From assembly GCF_946221935.1 (NCBI RefSeq), contig NZ_CAMIGN010000001.1:186001-250000 (forward strand): a DNA stretch of 64,000 nucleotides, read 5' to 3'. The position numbers were made by a program, and so were the translations under genes. Numbering within the stretch: position 1 is the stretch's first letter; the number at the start of each line of letters is the position of its first letter. This stretch comes from an uncultured Corynebacterium sp. GTDB lineage: Bacteria > Actinomycetota > Actinomycetes > Mycobacteriales > Mycobacteriaceae. This document shows, in pieces, positions 7,770 to 16,395 of this stretch. Below the pieces are notes generated by a model. That model was given only the letters and a program-made list of their open reading frames with translations. It had not been told where the DNA came from and ran no database searches.

Positions 7770-9299
7770 ATGACCTCTCAATCGAATACGGAGGATTCCC
7801 CCGCACCTAACGGGGCCTCCACAGCAACCGCGCAATCATCTAGCGCGAACCAGAACGAACGGACGTTCTTCGGCCACCCCTTCGGTCTAGCCAACCTCTC
7901 GGGCGTGGAGATGTGGGAGCGCTTCAGCTTCTACGGCCTCCAGGCGCTGCTGGCGTACTACCTGTACTACACCGTTGCTGACGGTGGTCTGGGGATGGAA
8001 AAGTCCACCGCCCTCTCTATCGTCGGCGCCTACGGTGGCTTGGTGTACCTGACCGGCGTGGCGGGCGCCTGGGTGGCCGACCGCATCCTCTCCGCGGAGC
8101 GCACTCTGTTCTACTCCGCAGTGCTAGTGATGCTGGGCCACATCAGCTTGGCGCTATTGCCGGGCTATGTCGGTGTGACCCTTGGCCTGGTGTTCATCGC
8201 CATTGGCTCCGGTGCTCTTAAGACGACCTCCCAGGTGGTCCTCGGTTCTCTGTACTCGCACGACGATCCCCGTCGTGACGGTGGCTTCTCTATCTACTAC
8301 ATGGGCGTGAACATCGGTGGCCTGCTCGGCCCGCTGATCACCAACGCGCTGTGGGGCTGGAAGGGCTTCCACTGGGGCTTTGGTGCCGCCGCCGTGATGA
8401 TGGCCATCGGCTTGATCCAGTACACCGCTCTGCGTAAGCAGACCATCCGCGATGCGGGCCACGAGGTTGTGAACCCGCTGCCGCACAAGAAGTACCTCCC
8501 GGTCTTCCTCGGTGCTGTTGTAGCGGTGGCTGCTTTCGTTCTGTTGTTCGTCACGGGAGTGCTGAAGGTAGCGCAGCTGTCCAACATTGCAGCTCTACTG
8601 GCCGCGGTGATCGCCATTGTCCTGTGGATTCAGATGTACCGTTCCCCGCTGACCACGGATATTGAACGTTCCCGCCTCGTTGGTTTTGTCCCTATGTTCG
8701 TGGCATCCGTGGCGTTCTGGTCGCTGTTCCAGCAGCAGTTCACCGTGATTGCGCTGTACTCCGATGAGCGCCTGAACCGCAACCTGTTCGGCATCGAGGT
8801 TCCTCCGGGCATGGTGCAGTCCATCAACCCGCTATTCATTATTTTGTTCGCCGCCGTGTTTGGCGCTTTGTGGACGAAGCTGGGGGACAAGCAGCCTTCC
8901 TACGCAGTGAAGTTCTCCATGGCCCTTGGTCTGATCGGCGTGGCGCTGCTGCTGTTCATCCCGTTTGCCGGTGGTGGCGCGAACTCCACGCCGATGTGGG
9001 TGATGGTGCTGATTCTGTTCCTGTTCACCATGGGCGAGCTGATGCTTAGCCCGGTGGGTAACTCCATGGCCACCCGTTTGGCGCCGAAGGCGTTCCCCAC
9101 CCGTATGTTCGGCCTGTGGCTGCTATCTATCAGCCTGGGTACTGCTCTTTCGGGCAGCCTGGCGGGCTTCTACAACCCGAACGACGCCTCCGCGGAGCGC
9201 ACCTACTTCCTGGCGATGTTCGCGGTCATGATTGCCCTCGGCGCGCTGATCTTCCTGGCACGGAAGTGGATCGTTAAGAAGTTCGTGGACGTCCACTAA
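7770..9299 (+). CDS. dtpT: POT/PTR-family proton-coupled peptide transporter
   Basis: 509-residue cytoplasmic-membrane importer of di- and tripeptides driven by the proton gradient. After a polar N-terminus of about 30 residues come the family signatures: GVEMWERFSFYGLQALL (the ExxER-type motif near residues 46-62), then the PTR2 signature region with FIAIGSGALKTTSQVVLGSLY (about residues 147-167) and FSIYYMGVNIGGLLGPL (about residues 174-190). About 14 hydrophobic segments follow. It is monocistronic and ends in a terminator. The symbol follows the closest well-known family name; actual substrate range is inferred. Confidence 0.93.
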   Translation: MTSQSNTEDSPAPNGASTATAQSSSANQNERTFFGHPFGLANLSGVEMWERFSFYGLQALLAYYLYYTVADGGLGMEKSTALSIVGAYGGLVYLTGVAGAWVADRILSAERTLFYSAVLVMLGHISLALLPGYVGVTLGLVFIAIGSGALKTTSQVVLGSLYSHDDPRRDGGFSIYYMGVNIGGLLGPLITNALWGWKGFHWGFGAAAVMMAIGLIQYTALRKQTIRDAGHEVVNPLPHKKYLPVFLGAVVAVAAFVLLFVTGVLKVAQLSNIAALLAAVIAIVLWIQMYRSPLTTDIERSRLVGFVPMFVASVAFWSLFQQQFTVIALYSDERLNRNLFGIEVPPGMVQSINPLFIILFAAVFGALWTKLGDKQPSYAVKFSMALGLIGVALLLFIPFAGGGANSTPMWVMVLILFLFTMGELMLSPVGNSMATRLAPKAFPTRMFGLWLLSISLGTALSGSLAGFYNPNDASAERTYFLAMFAVMIALGALIFLARKWIVKKFVDVH

Positions 9300-9320
9300 C
9301 TTCCAACTAGGTTTCCCCTC

Positions 9321-10412
9321 TCACCCCACGCGCACTAGCTCGTGGGGTGTTTTGTTGATGGGCTCTACGTTTTTGGACGCCACAATCACAATGTCTTCGA
9401 TGCGTGCGCCCCACTTACCGGGGATGTAGATGCCGGGTTCGATGGAGAAGGCCATGCCCTCCTCAATCACAAAGTCGTTGCCAGCGATGATGAAGGGTTC
9501 CTCGTGGCAAGACAGTCCGATGCCGTGGCCAGTGCGGTGAATGTAGTACTCGCCGTAGCCGGCCTCGTCGATAATGTCGCGGACGACCTTGTCCACCTCG
9601 CCGGCGGTGACGCCAGGCTTGGCGAACTCCAGCCCGGCTTCCTGGGCGCGCTGCAGCACGTCGTAGATCTTCTGCTGCTCGTCGGTAGGCTCGCCGACGA
9701 CGTAGGTGCGGGTGCAGTCCGAGTGGTATCCGCTGGCCAGGGTGCCGCCGATATCGACGACCACCACGTCGCCGGACTCGATGACACGGTCGGAGTGATC
9801 GTGGTGCGGGTCCGCGCCGTGCGGGCCGGAGCCGACGATGATGAAGTCCACCACCTCGTGTTCCTCGAGGATGAGGCGCTCCAGTTCCTTGGCTACGTCG
9901 TTTTCGGTCACGCCTGCGCGCAGCAGGTTCGGAACCTGGCGGTGAACCTCGTCGATGGCGGCGCTGGCGCGGCGCAGCTCGGAAAGCTCTTCGGCATCCT
10001 TGCGAATGAATGCCTGCGCGAGTACCTGGGTGGCATTGACAGTGGAGATTCCGCGGGACTGCAGCTCCAGCAGGTGGTCCGCGGTCATGGCCGCGCTGAC
10101 TGCGTAGGAACCTTCGGCGATGTATCCGTAGGGGTCTTCGCCATCGTTCCACCCGATGATCTCGATGCCGAGCTTGCCGGCGACGGACTTCTTCAAGTCA
10201 GCGACATCCACGCCGGGGACGATGATGCGGGTGGCGTCATTAGTAAGAACCAGAGCCGTGAACCGCTCGTGGGTGCTGATCTTCGACGAGATCAGGTACT
10301 CCATGTCGGGGCCGGGTGTGGCGATGACGCCGTCCAGGCCGGCTTGCGCGGCGATGTCGCGGACGGTGGCGAGGCGCTTGCTAAACGTTTCGACTGGGAA
10401 GAATTCACTCAT
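9321..10412 (-). CDS. pepQ: Xaa-Pro peptidase, M24 family
   Basis: 363-residue cytoplasmic metallopeptidase that cleaves bonds next to proline (aminopeptidase P/prolidase type). An N-terminal creatinase-like domain (about residues 1-130) precedes the pita-bread catalytic domain. Metal ligands are visible: Asp in VVVDIGGT (near residue 221), Asp in SDCTRTYVVG (near 232), His in HRTGHGIGL (near 296), Glu in EPGIY (near 328) and Glu in ARIEDIV (near 342). It starts MSEFFPVETFSKR. It is convergent with the peptide transporter, which would supply its substrates. Xaa-Pro dipeptidase versus aminopeptidase cannot be settled from sequence. Confidence 0.93.
   Translation of the reverse strand: MSEFFPVETFSKRLATVRDIAAQAGLDGVIATPGPDMEYLISSKISTHERFTALVLTNDATRIIVPGVDVADLKKSVAGKLGIEIIGWNDGEDPYGYIAEGSYAVSAAMTADHLLELQSRGISTVNATQVLAQAFIRKDAEELSELRRASAAIDEVHRQVPNLLRAGVTENDVAKELERLILEEHEVVDFIIVGSGPHGADPHHDHSDRVIESGDVVVVDIGGTLASGYHSDCTRTYVVGEPTDEQQKIYDVLQRAQEAGLEFAKPGVTAGEVDKVVRDIIDEAGYGEYYIHRTGHGIGLSCHEEPFIIAGNDFVIEEGMAFSIEPGIYIPGKWGARIEDIVIVASKNVEPINKTPHELVRVG
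9322..9355 (+). terminator. Terminator of the peptide transporter, lying inside the 3' end of pepQ
   Basis: CACCCCACG (9322-9330) pairs perfectly with CGTGGGGTG (9341-9349), followed by TTTTGTT. On the opposite strand the same bases encode the last residues and stop of the convergent peptidase gene. Confidence 0.85.
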
Positions 10413-10633
10413 GGCACCCAGGGTACGCGCCTGGGGTGTGGGGGAGTGGTGGGGTGGCTGAGATCGAGAACGGTGTCAGTTTATGTGACTAAAATCAAAA
10501 ATATTTTGAGATTGTTAGGCGCGAATAAAAGATGTTAAGCGTGTAGAGTAAAAGCAGCTTTGATTTAAGTCAATATTTTTCTAAAAAAGTAGGTTCCACC
10601 ATTTTCTTTGTAAATGACTGAGAAGGTTATGAG

Positions 10634-11896
10634 ATGAAGGACGTTTTCGTAAAGATACTTTCAGAATATCAGGACGCTAAAAAAGAAAAATTTGGAGGTC
10701 ATCCTCTTGCTAAGTTCATGCGTGAGACGGCGGTGAATGCCATAATCAGTGAGGCAAGTATTGAAACGGATGTCTACAAGGTAGCGGGATCTCCTGGTCA
10801 AGGTGCCTGGGCGCAAATCCCGTGGTTGTCGGTATTAGATAAGTCTGTTACTCCGACACCGACTCACGGTTACGACATTATCTACCTTTTTAGGGCTGAT
10901 ATGAGTGGCGTGTATCTGTCTCTTAACCAAGGCTGGACATACTTTAAAAATACGTATGGACCTATGCGTGGTGGAAAATATATCAAAGAAATTGCAAAAT
11001 ATTGGAGAGAAGAACTTTCGTCATCATTAAGTGATTTTGAAACCGAAGAGATTAATCTTATGGCAGGGGATAAAGGCCTACCGCGCGGATACGAACTTGG
11101 TCATATCTGTGGCGTATTTTATCCCGCAGATAATCTACCGGATGCTGCGAAAATGACAAGCGATCTCCGCAACTTTATTGGGGTCTTCCGTGAACTCAAG
11201 GGAAAGATCGGCACTCAAGGATTCGATAAGAAGAATGCTGAGATCATAGCAAACAGCTTGATTGACCCGGAGGCTGGATTAGAGACCAATGAACCTCTAA
11301 TATCGGAGAGTAACTCTAAAAAACAAACTGACGCGGGCGGCGGTGCTTCGGATGACCGTCTGAATGAAAGAGTGCTTGCTGGAGTGACAGCAAGTTTGAA
11401 GCTACAAGAACCTCCGGCTAGTTTGCGTTCCGTGCAGAAGGTTAGAGAGCGAGTCGCGCGAAATATTGATTTTGAGTCGAAGCAACGTCGTCAAAAGAAA
11501 ATTGGACTGCTGGGTGAGGAAGCTGTCGTGGCCTACGAGCGGCAGAGGCTAACGATGGCGAATCGACCAGATCTTGCACAGAAGGTCGTTCACGAATCTT
11601 TGGAGCACGGGGATGGTTCAGGTTACGACGTTCTTTCGTTCACAGTAGAGGGAGAGAAGCTCTTTATTGAAGTAAAGGCTACAACCGGATCAATTCAGGA
11701 AAGGTTTTTGCTTAGTAGCAACGAAGTGGATTTCTCAAGGGAAAATGCAGATAATTATGCTCTCTATAGAGTCTATGACCTATCTGTCGACACCGACGAT
11801 TGGGGTCTATATATTATCTACGGATCTATTGAAGATACTCTTGAATTAGCGCCAACCAGTTTCTTGGCTTCTGGTCCAGTTAGCGCCAAAAGCTAA
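10634..11896 (+). CDS. Predicted restriction protein: MrcB-like N-terminal + DUF3883 nuclease-like domain
   Basis: 420 residues. The N-terminal region (about 1-195) has the pattern of the MrcB/LlaJI-type N-terminal domain (DUF3578): GQGAWAQIPWLSVLD, then GYDIIYLF, then GVYLSLNQGW. This family is found in McrB-like and other restriction proteins and is thought to recognise DNA. A polar linker (about 200-280) leads to a DUF3883-like domain (about 285-405). This carries a PD-(D/E)XK-type triad Asp332 (GSGYDVLSF), Glu346 and Lys348 (FIEVKA). Cleavage of modified or foreign DNA is inferred. No AAA+ GTPase or McrC-like gene is beside it. A GAGAAGG ribosome site lies 8 nt before the ATG. Codon use is AT-rich, unlike the neighbours. 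Confidence 0.8.
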   Translation: MKDVFVKILSEYQDAKKEKFGGHPLAKFMRETAVNAIISEASIETDVYKVAGSPGQGAWAQIPWLSVLDKSVTPTPTHGYDIIYLFRADMSGVYLSLNQGWTYFKNTYGPMRGGKYIKEIAKYWREELSSSLSDFETEEINLMAGDKGLPRGYELGHICGVFYPADNLPDAAKMTSDLRNFIGVFRELKGKIGTQGFDKKNAEIIANSLIDPEAGLETNEPLISESNSKKQTDAGGGASDDRLNERVLAGVTASLKLQEPPASLRSVQKVRERVARNIDFESKQRRQKKIGLLGEEAVVAYERQRLTMANRPDLAQKVVHESLEHGDGSGYDVLSFTVEGEKLFIEVKATTGSIQERFLLSSNEVDFSRENADNYALYRVYDLSVDTDDWGLYIIYGSIEDTLELAPTSFLASGPVSAKS

Positions 11897-12224
11897 CTTT
11901 ATACGCTGTCTCGACTAACGCAATTTAATTTAAGATCTTACCAAAAAATCGGTGAAAGATGTAGTAAATATTAAAATATTGGGCGTAAGACTCCGTGCTC
12001 ATGATCGGATAGGTGGCATAGCGCCCGTTGCGTTGTCGTTACAGCATTTATTCGACATCTTACAATAAAGCACTTTTGAAAAAATGATTGATGAAGTTGG
12101 GTTCCAATTATATTGAAAGAGATCGACGGGAATTCTAATAATAATAGGTTTGTTATGTGACGTTTCCCTTTGGTGAGGGTATTAAGCCGTATGTCGTATC
12201 CCGAATTAATACACTCAGTGGGGG
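11897..12224. other. AT-rich spacer between the two island genes
   Basis: About 330 bases between the converging 3' ends of the predicted nuclease gene and the AIPR gene. It is A/T-rich with short runs such as AAATATTAAAATATT near 11967, but I find no gene, clear terminator, tRNA or repeat array. Confidence 0.5.
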
Positions 12225-13972
12225 TCAGTCTTGCTGTGAAGTATACCGGTCAATCGCTTTATCGATTTCATGAGTTGCAGAAACACCGCGAAGGATCTCC
12301 CGGCTCAACTTCACATCGCTACTGTCTAGCACTTTGACGGCCTCGCTAAATAATTCCTCGCATTTGACGTCGTCCCAGAGTAGATCGACGTAGGCGCGGA
12401 CTTTGTCGCGTATCTTTTTATTGCTAAAGTCCGTGTAATCACCATTGAGGCTTATGCATCGAGCGATGTGCAGAAGATGCCAGCGGGCTGGCTTGTACGA
12501 AGGGGCGATACGGCCGGTCTTAAACCACAAATCCAATTTATAATAGGCCGAAGCTGCAGCATAGTAGAGGATAGGCTCATCCTCGTTTTGAAGATAGCGA
12601 CGTTTGTCCGTTTCTTTTGAAGTATCGAGGCGCTTAAGAATATCTTTCGAGTAACCAGTAGCTGTGTGGGGTTCATGCCCGAAAGTTGAGGCGGTAGATC
12701 TCACCAGAACGGTTCTGTCAATTACTCGTGCTTTAACAACGTCTTTATTTGAATCGTACTGGCCTTTGCGACGTTCGTAGTGCAAATCGCCAGCTATATC
12801 ACCATGGGCGAAGTATTTTTCGATTTCGCGCTCAGCTTTCGTGCGTGCATTGAGCTGATCTTCGCTTACTTGTGTCTGGCTGTTCGTTGCCAAGATAACG
12901 CTCGTGATTAAATTCTCGTCGTTGGATTGAATGAGTTTACTGGAACTCGAATGTCGGTCTCTTGTAGCTCCCCCCGATTTCTGTAAATAACATTTGAGGT
13001 TTGGGCTCCATTAACAATCTGGTAATCGGTTAATGTAAGTTGATTTCCTGTGATTCGTAGGCCTCTAACAACGATAGTTATTCCGTTGTTCATGACAGCG
13101 AATTGACTGCTATTAGGTGATAAGAGAGTATCTTTCATCCCTTTATTTGCATGCGTCTTATCTCCCTGATAGTCTCGTACGTTGTCGTCAAAAATGTGAG
13201 TTCGAAGACTATCGTCTGCATCGTTTCGAATTAATTTTAGAAGCTGGCTGATCGGAAGTAGTCCAAGGTAAGCTTGGTCAATACCTTCAATGTTGGGCAA
13301 CGTAACCTTCTCGGCAAATTCTATTGTGGTGGTTACGGCCGTGGTTGCGGATCGATAGGCGGCGTTGATTTCGTCCGCTCCCATGAATGATACGTTTATG
13401 GAACCGAAAAGACTTTTGTTACTGAGGTTTATTCGTAGCTCATTCAAGTATTTGTTTGGTCCATTAGATTCATTCTTGTCGGGCATTTTACCTGTTGTGA
13501 CATAGAATGCATTAAAAGTTGGGTTTGTTTTAAGTTGGGATGCGTGTCTTAGTACCTCCGTGTGTACTGCACGCGCGTTTTGTATGGTTTCGCTGGATCC
13601 AATGTTTGTTTCTAACTCAAAGAAGTTATTAACGGTGTTAGTGAATCTGAGAATTTTGTCGCCTTCAAACTTTTCTGATGTTTTTGCCTGTATGAATACA
13701 TACTCTACCGAAAGTTCTGTGTTTTCTCTTGCTTCGTCCGCGACATCTGCTGGGGATGTCATGATGTTTCCGTTTACGAGGATTCCGACAAAATCGATTC
13801 CCTCTTCTCCGCGCGAAGTTAAACCCTCTTTATAAGCATCTTTGGGAAGATCTTTTGGGGCTAACAGTGTATAGGCGGTAAAATACTCAAATTTGTCGCC
13901 TTCATTATTTAGGTGTTCAAGTTCGTGTTGTTTGATGAACGTGTTCATTAGTCCATTGGTGATAGGATTCAT
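12225..13972 (-). pseudogene. AIPR abortive-infection protein gene, frameshifted
   Basis: Two abutting minus-strand frames together give one protein of about 582 residues of the AIPR (abortive phage infection) family. Frame one (13972 to 12908) starts MNPITNGLMN after a strong AAGGAG site. It contains a possible nuclease motif (Asp60, and Gln95-x-Lys97 in FIQAKTS) and the AIPR signature MNNGITIVV followed by DYQIVNGAQTS. It stops soon after IRVPV. The second frame, which is open upstream of its apparent TTG start at 12893, continues as KLIQSNDENLITSVILATNS and runs on with SQTQVSEDQLNARTKAEREI to 12225. One missing base in the A-tract at 12936-12938 explains the break. The protein is either dead, read by slippage, or a sequencing artefact. 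Confidence 0.85.
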
Positions 13973-14237
13973 TGCGACTCCTTTTTAAAGATAGGTTGCT
14001 TAATCGCGGTCTTGGTGCGAATAATGTTTTGTAGGATTTAATTGTTGATTTTTGGCTAGTATGGCTGAGGCTTGGTATTTAGGTGTAGGTGTTGGCTGCG
14101 TAGGTGGTTATGGACGTGTAGTTGAATTACTGGAAATGATCGTATCGAACGATTGCGTGTTGTGCCTCTCACATATAGTATAGTCACTCTTGGATTGGTG
14201 GGAAGGGATTCATCTATTTTCACTCGGTTACGACGAC

Positions 14238-14918
14238 CTAACCCCGCACAACCTTCACGTCCACACCGCCGAAAACTGAAAGCCCACGGATCTTTAGCAG
14301 GGGAGCGTCTGCAGGCAAACTGCCGGGGTGGATCGCGCCGCTTTCCACGATCAGCTCTGAACCGCCGAAAATGCCCAGGTTGCCCATATCCACGCGCACG
14401 CCCTCTGGCACGACCACGTCCACACCACCAAAGGTGGAGTTCAGCCACAGCGTGGTTACGGGATCGCTAAATCTGCAGTGGCGGAGGTCAAAATCAGTCC
14501 CGCCGAACACAGTGAAGTTCCAGTGGTTCTTCGGCAACACCCCTGCAGACTTTTCTGTTCCACCGAAAATAGTAAGGCTGAAGCCCGTCTCGGCCCCCTC
14601 GCCAGTCACCATGTTCTGCGCCTGCGCAAGCACAAGCTCACGGTGGTGTTGGGCGTCCGAACTCTCGCCAGCTTCGGCGACGTCACCGGTTACGCGGCGC
14701 TCAACCGCACCCGCCCCAAAGAGCAACGCTGCAGGCTCGTCCACCAAGTCATCCAGAAGATCCACCAACTCGCTACGCTGGATCGCAGCATGCGCCTGGC
14801 CGGAACGCTCGTCGAACTCCGAGATGCTCAGCTGCCCATTGGTCATCGCTTCGGACAGCGCCTCCACAGTGGCAGAACGCTCCTGGTCAGTGCAGCGCTT
14901 GTCCTTATAATCGCTCAT
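14238..14918 (-). CDS. DUF1707 / LiaF-like C-terminal domain protein
   Basis: 226-residue protein. Residues 1-55 form a DUF1707 (SHOCT-like) domain with the characteristic DKRCTDQERSATVEALSEA and a GQLSISEFDER stretch. A polar linker carries the residues TGDVAEAGESSDAQ. The C-terminal part (about 120-226) shows repeated FGG turns (TIFGGTEK, TVFGGTDF, STFGGVDV, GIFGGSEL, SVFGGVDV), the beta-helical pattern of the LiaF/DUF2154 cell-wall-stress domain. No membrane helix is seen, so it may be cytoplasmic. Function unknown; an envelope-stress sensor role is inferred from the domain pair. It is divergent from the next ORF with only 27 bases between the starts. Confidence 0.85.
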   Translation of the reverse strand: MSDYKDKRCTDQERSATVEALSEAMTNGQLSISEFDERSGQAHAAIQRSELVDLLDDLVDEPAALLFGAGAVERRVTGDVAEAGESSDAQHHRELVLAQAQNMVTGEGAETGFSLTIFGGTEKSAGVLPKNHWNFTVFGGTDFDLRHCRFSDPVTTLWLNSTFGGVDVVVPEGVRVDMGNLGIFGGSELIVESGAIHPGSLPADAPLLKIRGLSVFGGVDVKVVRG

Positions 14919-14945
14919 AGATTCACCCTACGTCAGGAGGCTCCC

Positions 14946-15320
14946 ATTCTCTCCCCATATCGCGTAAACCTGGACTGGCTCTGGGGCACCCCGCCCGGCA
15001 ACGACGGCACGCCCGCCACTGTCCGCGCCGCTGTTTTTGGTATGGACGCCCACACTTCAGCCGAAGCCTGGCTCCGTACCCTGTCCGCGGATGAAGACGG
15101 CCGGCGTGGCGAGGGAGGCTGGGGCGCCGAACTGGCCAACCCCACCGATACGTCCGGCCCGGCCTTGGTGGACATCACCTCCGCCGGTGAGGACGTGGCC
15201 GACGGAATCGAGGATGGCACGCAGAACCTCTATGAGTTCCTGGCAGAGCGTGCCAAGCGTGCCGACATCCCCGGTGCCAGCGAGCTGACCGTGGAGTGGC
15301 ACGAGCTGCCGCGTACTTAA
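14946..15320 (+). CDS. Small hypothetical protein with apparent ATT start
   Basis: Open frame ending TAA at 15320; the last part reads LAERAKRADIPGASELTVEW. Codon positions stay strongly GC3-rich back to about 14955, well before the first in-frame ATG (15042). A perfect AGGAGG at 14935-14940 sits 5 nt before an ATT codon at 14946, giving 124 residues that begin ILSPYRVNLDWLWGTPPGND. No in-frame ATG, GTG or TTG exists near that ribosome site. ATT initiation is rare but known (infC in Escherichia coli). If ATG 15042 is used the product has 92 residues. Function not recognised; the protein is acidic, without signal peptide or membrane helix. Confidence 0.6.
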   Translation: MLSPYRVNLDWLWGTPPGNDGTPATVRAAVFGMDAHTSAEAWLRTLSADEDGRRGEGGWGAELANPTDTSGPALVDITSAGEDVADGIEDGTQNLYEFLAERAKRADIPGASELTVEWHELPRT

Positions 15321-15606
15321 TCCTCCAGCGGCCCGAGCTCCGCGACCAGAACCTCCTGGGCAACCTTCATGGCTGACAGGGCAGCAGGCTGCGGTCGCGG
15401 CGGGCCAGACCGTCGCGGGTCCATACGGAACCCCAGACGGTCTCGGTGACGTGCTTCTGCAGCGCCTCGCCGTCCGAACCAGCGTTGCGCTCCAGGGCGG
15501 CATCCACGAATGCGTCACCCATGACTTCCCGGCGGACCTGAATGCCCGCCTCAAAGCGCTTGTCGTCGGTGGCTGGGTTCTGGACTGCCGAGTTTTCGCT
15601 GGTCAT
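15317..15606 (-). pseudogene. pcaC: pcaC-like carboxymuconolactone decarboxylase remnant
   Basis: An ATG at 15606 with a good TAGGAG site opens a frame with the start of a carboxymuconolactone decarboxylase (RFEAGIQVRREVMGDAFVDA, then VWGSVWTRDGLARRDRSLL). It then runs into PCQP and a stop near 15370. In another frame, just downstream, the typical end of the same family appears: LSAMKVAQEVLVAELGPLED, stopping at 15317. About 45-55 residues of the middle, including most of the core helices, are missing, so this looks like an internal out-of-frame deletion. It would have acted in the beta-ketoadipate pathway. The end overlaps the stop of the facing small ORF. Confidence 0.75.
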
Positions 15607-15651
15607 GGTTGTGTTTCTCCTAGGGTAGTGGGGCTCCAAAAAATTTTTCTG

Positions 15652-16386
15652 CTACTTCCGCAGCAGATCTTCCAGCAGCCGGGCGGAGTTCTTCAGCTCC
15701 GCGCCGAACTTCTCCGCCGGGTGTTCGCCCATGCGGGCGACGGGGCCAGAAATGGAAAGGGAGGCAATGACAGTGCGGTTGTGTGCATCCGCTCCAAAGA
15801 TGGGTACGGAGGCGGAAGCGAGGGAGGGATCGCGCTCGGCGGAGGATTCCGCAATGCCATCGGCAGCGATCTGCTCTAGATCCTTGCGGGAGTAGGCGGC
15901 ATGGGGGAGCACCTGGTTCTGGAATGCCTCCGGCGCATAGGCAACCAACAGCTTGGCTGCGGAGCCCGCGTTCAACGTCATGCGGTGACCAATCGGCACG
16001 GTATCGCGCAAACCGGTGGCGGGTTCGGCGTTGGCGATGCACACGCGTTCCATTCCGGAAAGGCGATATAGCTGCACGGACTCGCCAGTCTTTGCCATGA
16101 GGTCGGGGAGGATGAACTCTGCGGCGTCCTCCAAACGAGAAGAGGTAGACGGCGCCATCTCGGCCAGGGCTGGGCCAGTGACCCACGCACCGTCCACCCC
16201 GCGTTCGATCAACCGGTGCTTTTCCAGTGCGACGGCGATGCGGTGCGCCGTGGCGCGCGGCAGGCCGGTGATGGCGCACAGGTCGGAAAGGTTGCGAGGT
16301 TCTGCTGCGATGACCGATAGGATGAAGATCGCCCGGTCCAAAACTTGAATGCCGCTAGTTGCGGGAATTTCCGTATTGTGTCCCAT
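15652..16386 (-). CDS. ltbR: IclR-family regulator LtbR of leucine (and tryptophan) genes
   Basis: 244-residue transcription factor. The N-terminal winged helix (about residues 12-75) contains LSDLCAITGLPRATAHRIAV; the C-terminal IclR effector domain covers about 80-240. Its place directly opposite leuCD is the conserved corynebacterial arrangement of LtbR, which represses leuB, leuCD and trp genes in Corynebacterium glutamicum. A TATAGT -10-like hexamer ends 8 nt before the ATG, with no ribosome site, so the message may be leaderless. The palindrome at 16396-16425 covers this promoter, suggesting autoregulation. Confidence 0.9.
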   Translation of the reverse strand: MGHNTEIPATSGIQVLDRAIFILSVIAAEPRNLSDLCAITGLPRATAHRIAVALEKHRLIERGVDGAWVTGPALAEMAPSTSSRLEDAAEFILPDLMAKTGESVQLYRLSGMERVCIANAEPATGLRDTVPIGHRMTLNAGSAAKLLVAYAPEAFQNQVLPHAAYSRKDLEQIAADGIAESSAERDPSLASASVPIFGADAHNRTVIASLSISGPVARMGEHPAEKFGAELKNSARLLEDLLRK

Positions 16387-16395
16387 GATTTGATA

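Larger units (their letters stand above)
10440..14220. other. AT-rich island carrying two defence-type genes
   Basis: Between the peptidase gene and the DUF1707 gene the base composition drops sharply: A/T-rich codons (AAA, ATT, TTT), long A/T runs in the spacers and many third-position A/T, against strongly GC-rich neighbours. It holds a predicted nuclease gene on the plus strand and a broken AIPR gene on the minus strand. I see no integrase, tRNA junction or flanking direct repeat, so the mode of entry is unknown. The borders are approximate. Confidence 0.7.

Noticed and set aside
10484..10499. GlxR/CRP-like box TGTGA-N6-TCAAA
   Set aside because: The second half misses the TCACA consensus and lies in AT-rich DNA where near matches are common; no support for a real site.
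14080..14106. Three TAGGTG repeats before the AIPR gene, considered as iterons or a CRISPR-like array
   Set aside because: Repeats are only 6 bases and unevenly spaced. I see no CRISPR array anywhere in the window.
14478..14945. Upstream extension of the small plus-strand ORF across the DUF1707 gene
   Set aside because: That stretch is antisense to the DUF1707 protein, which has clear family motifs; only the part after 14946 looks coding on the plus strand.
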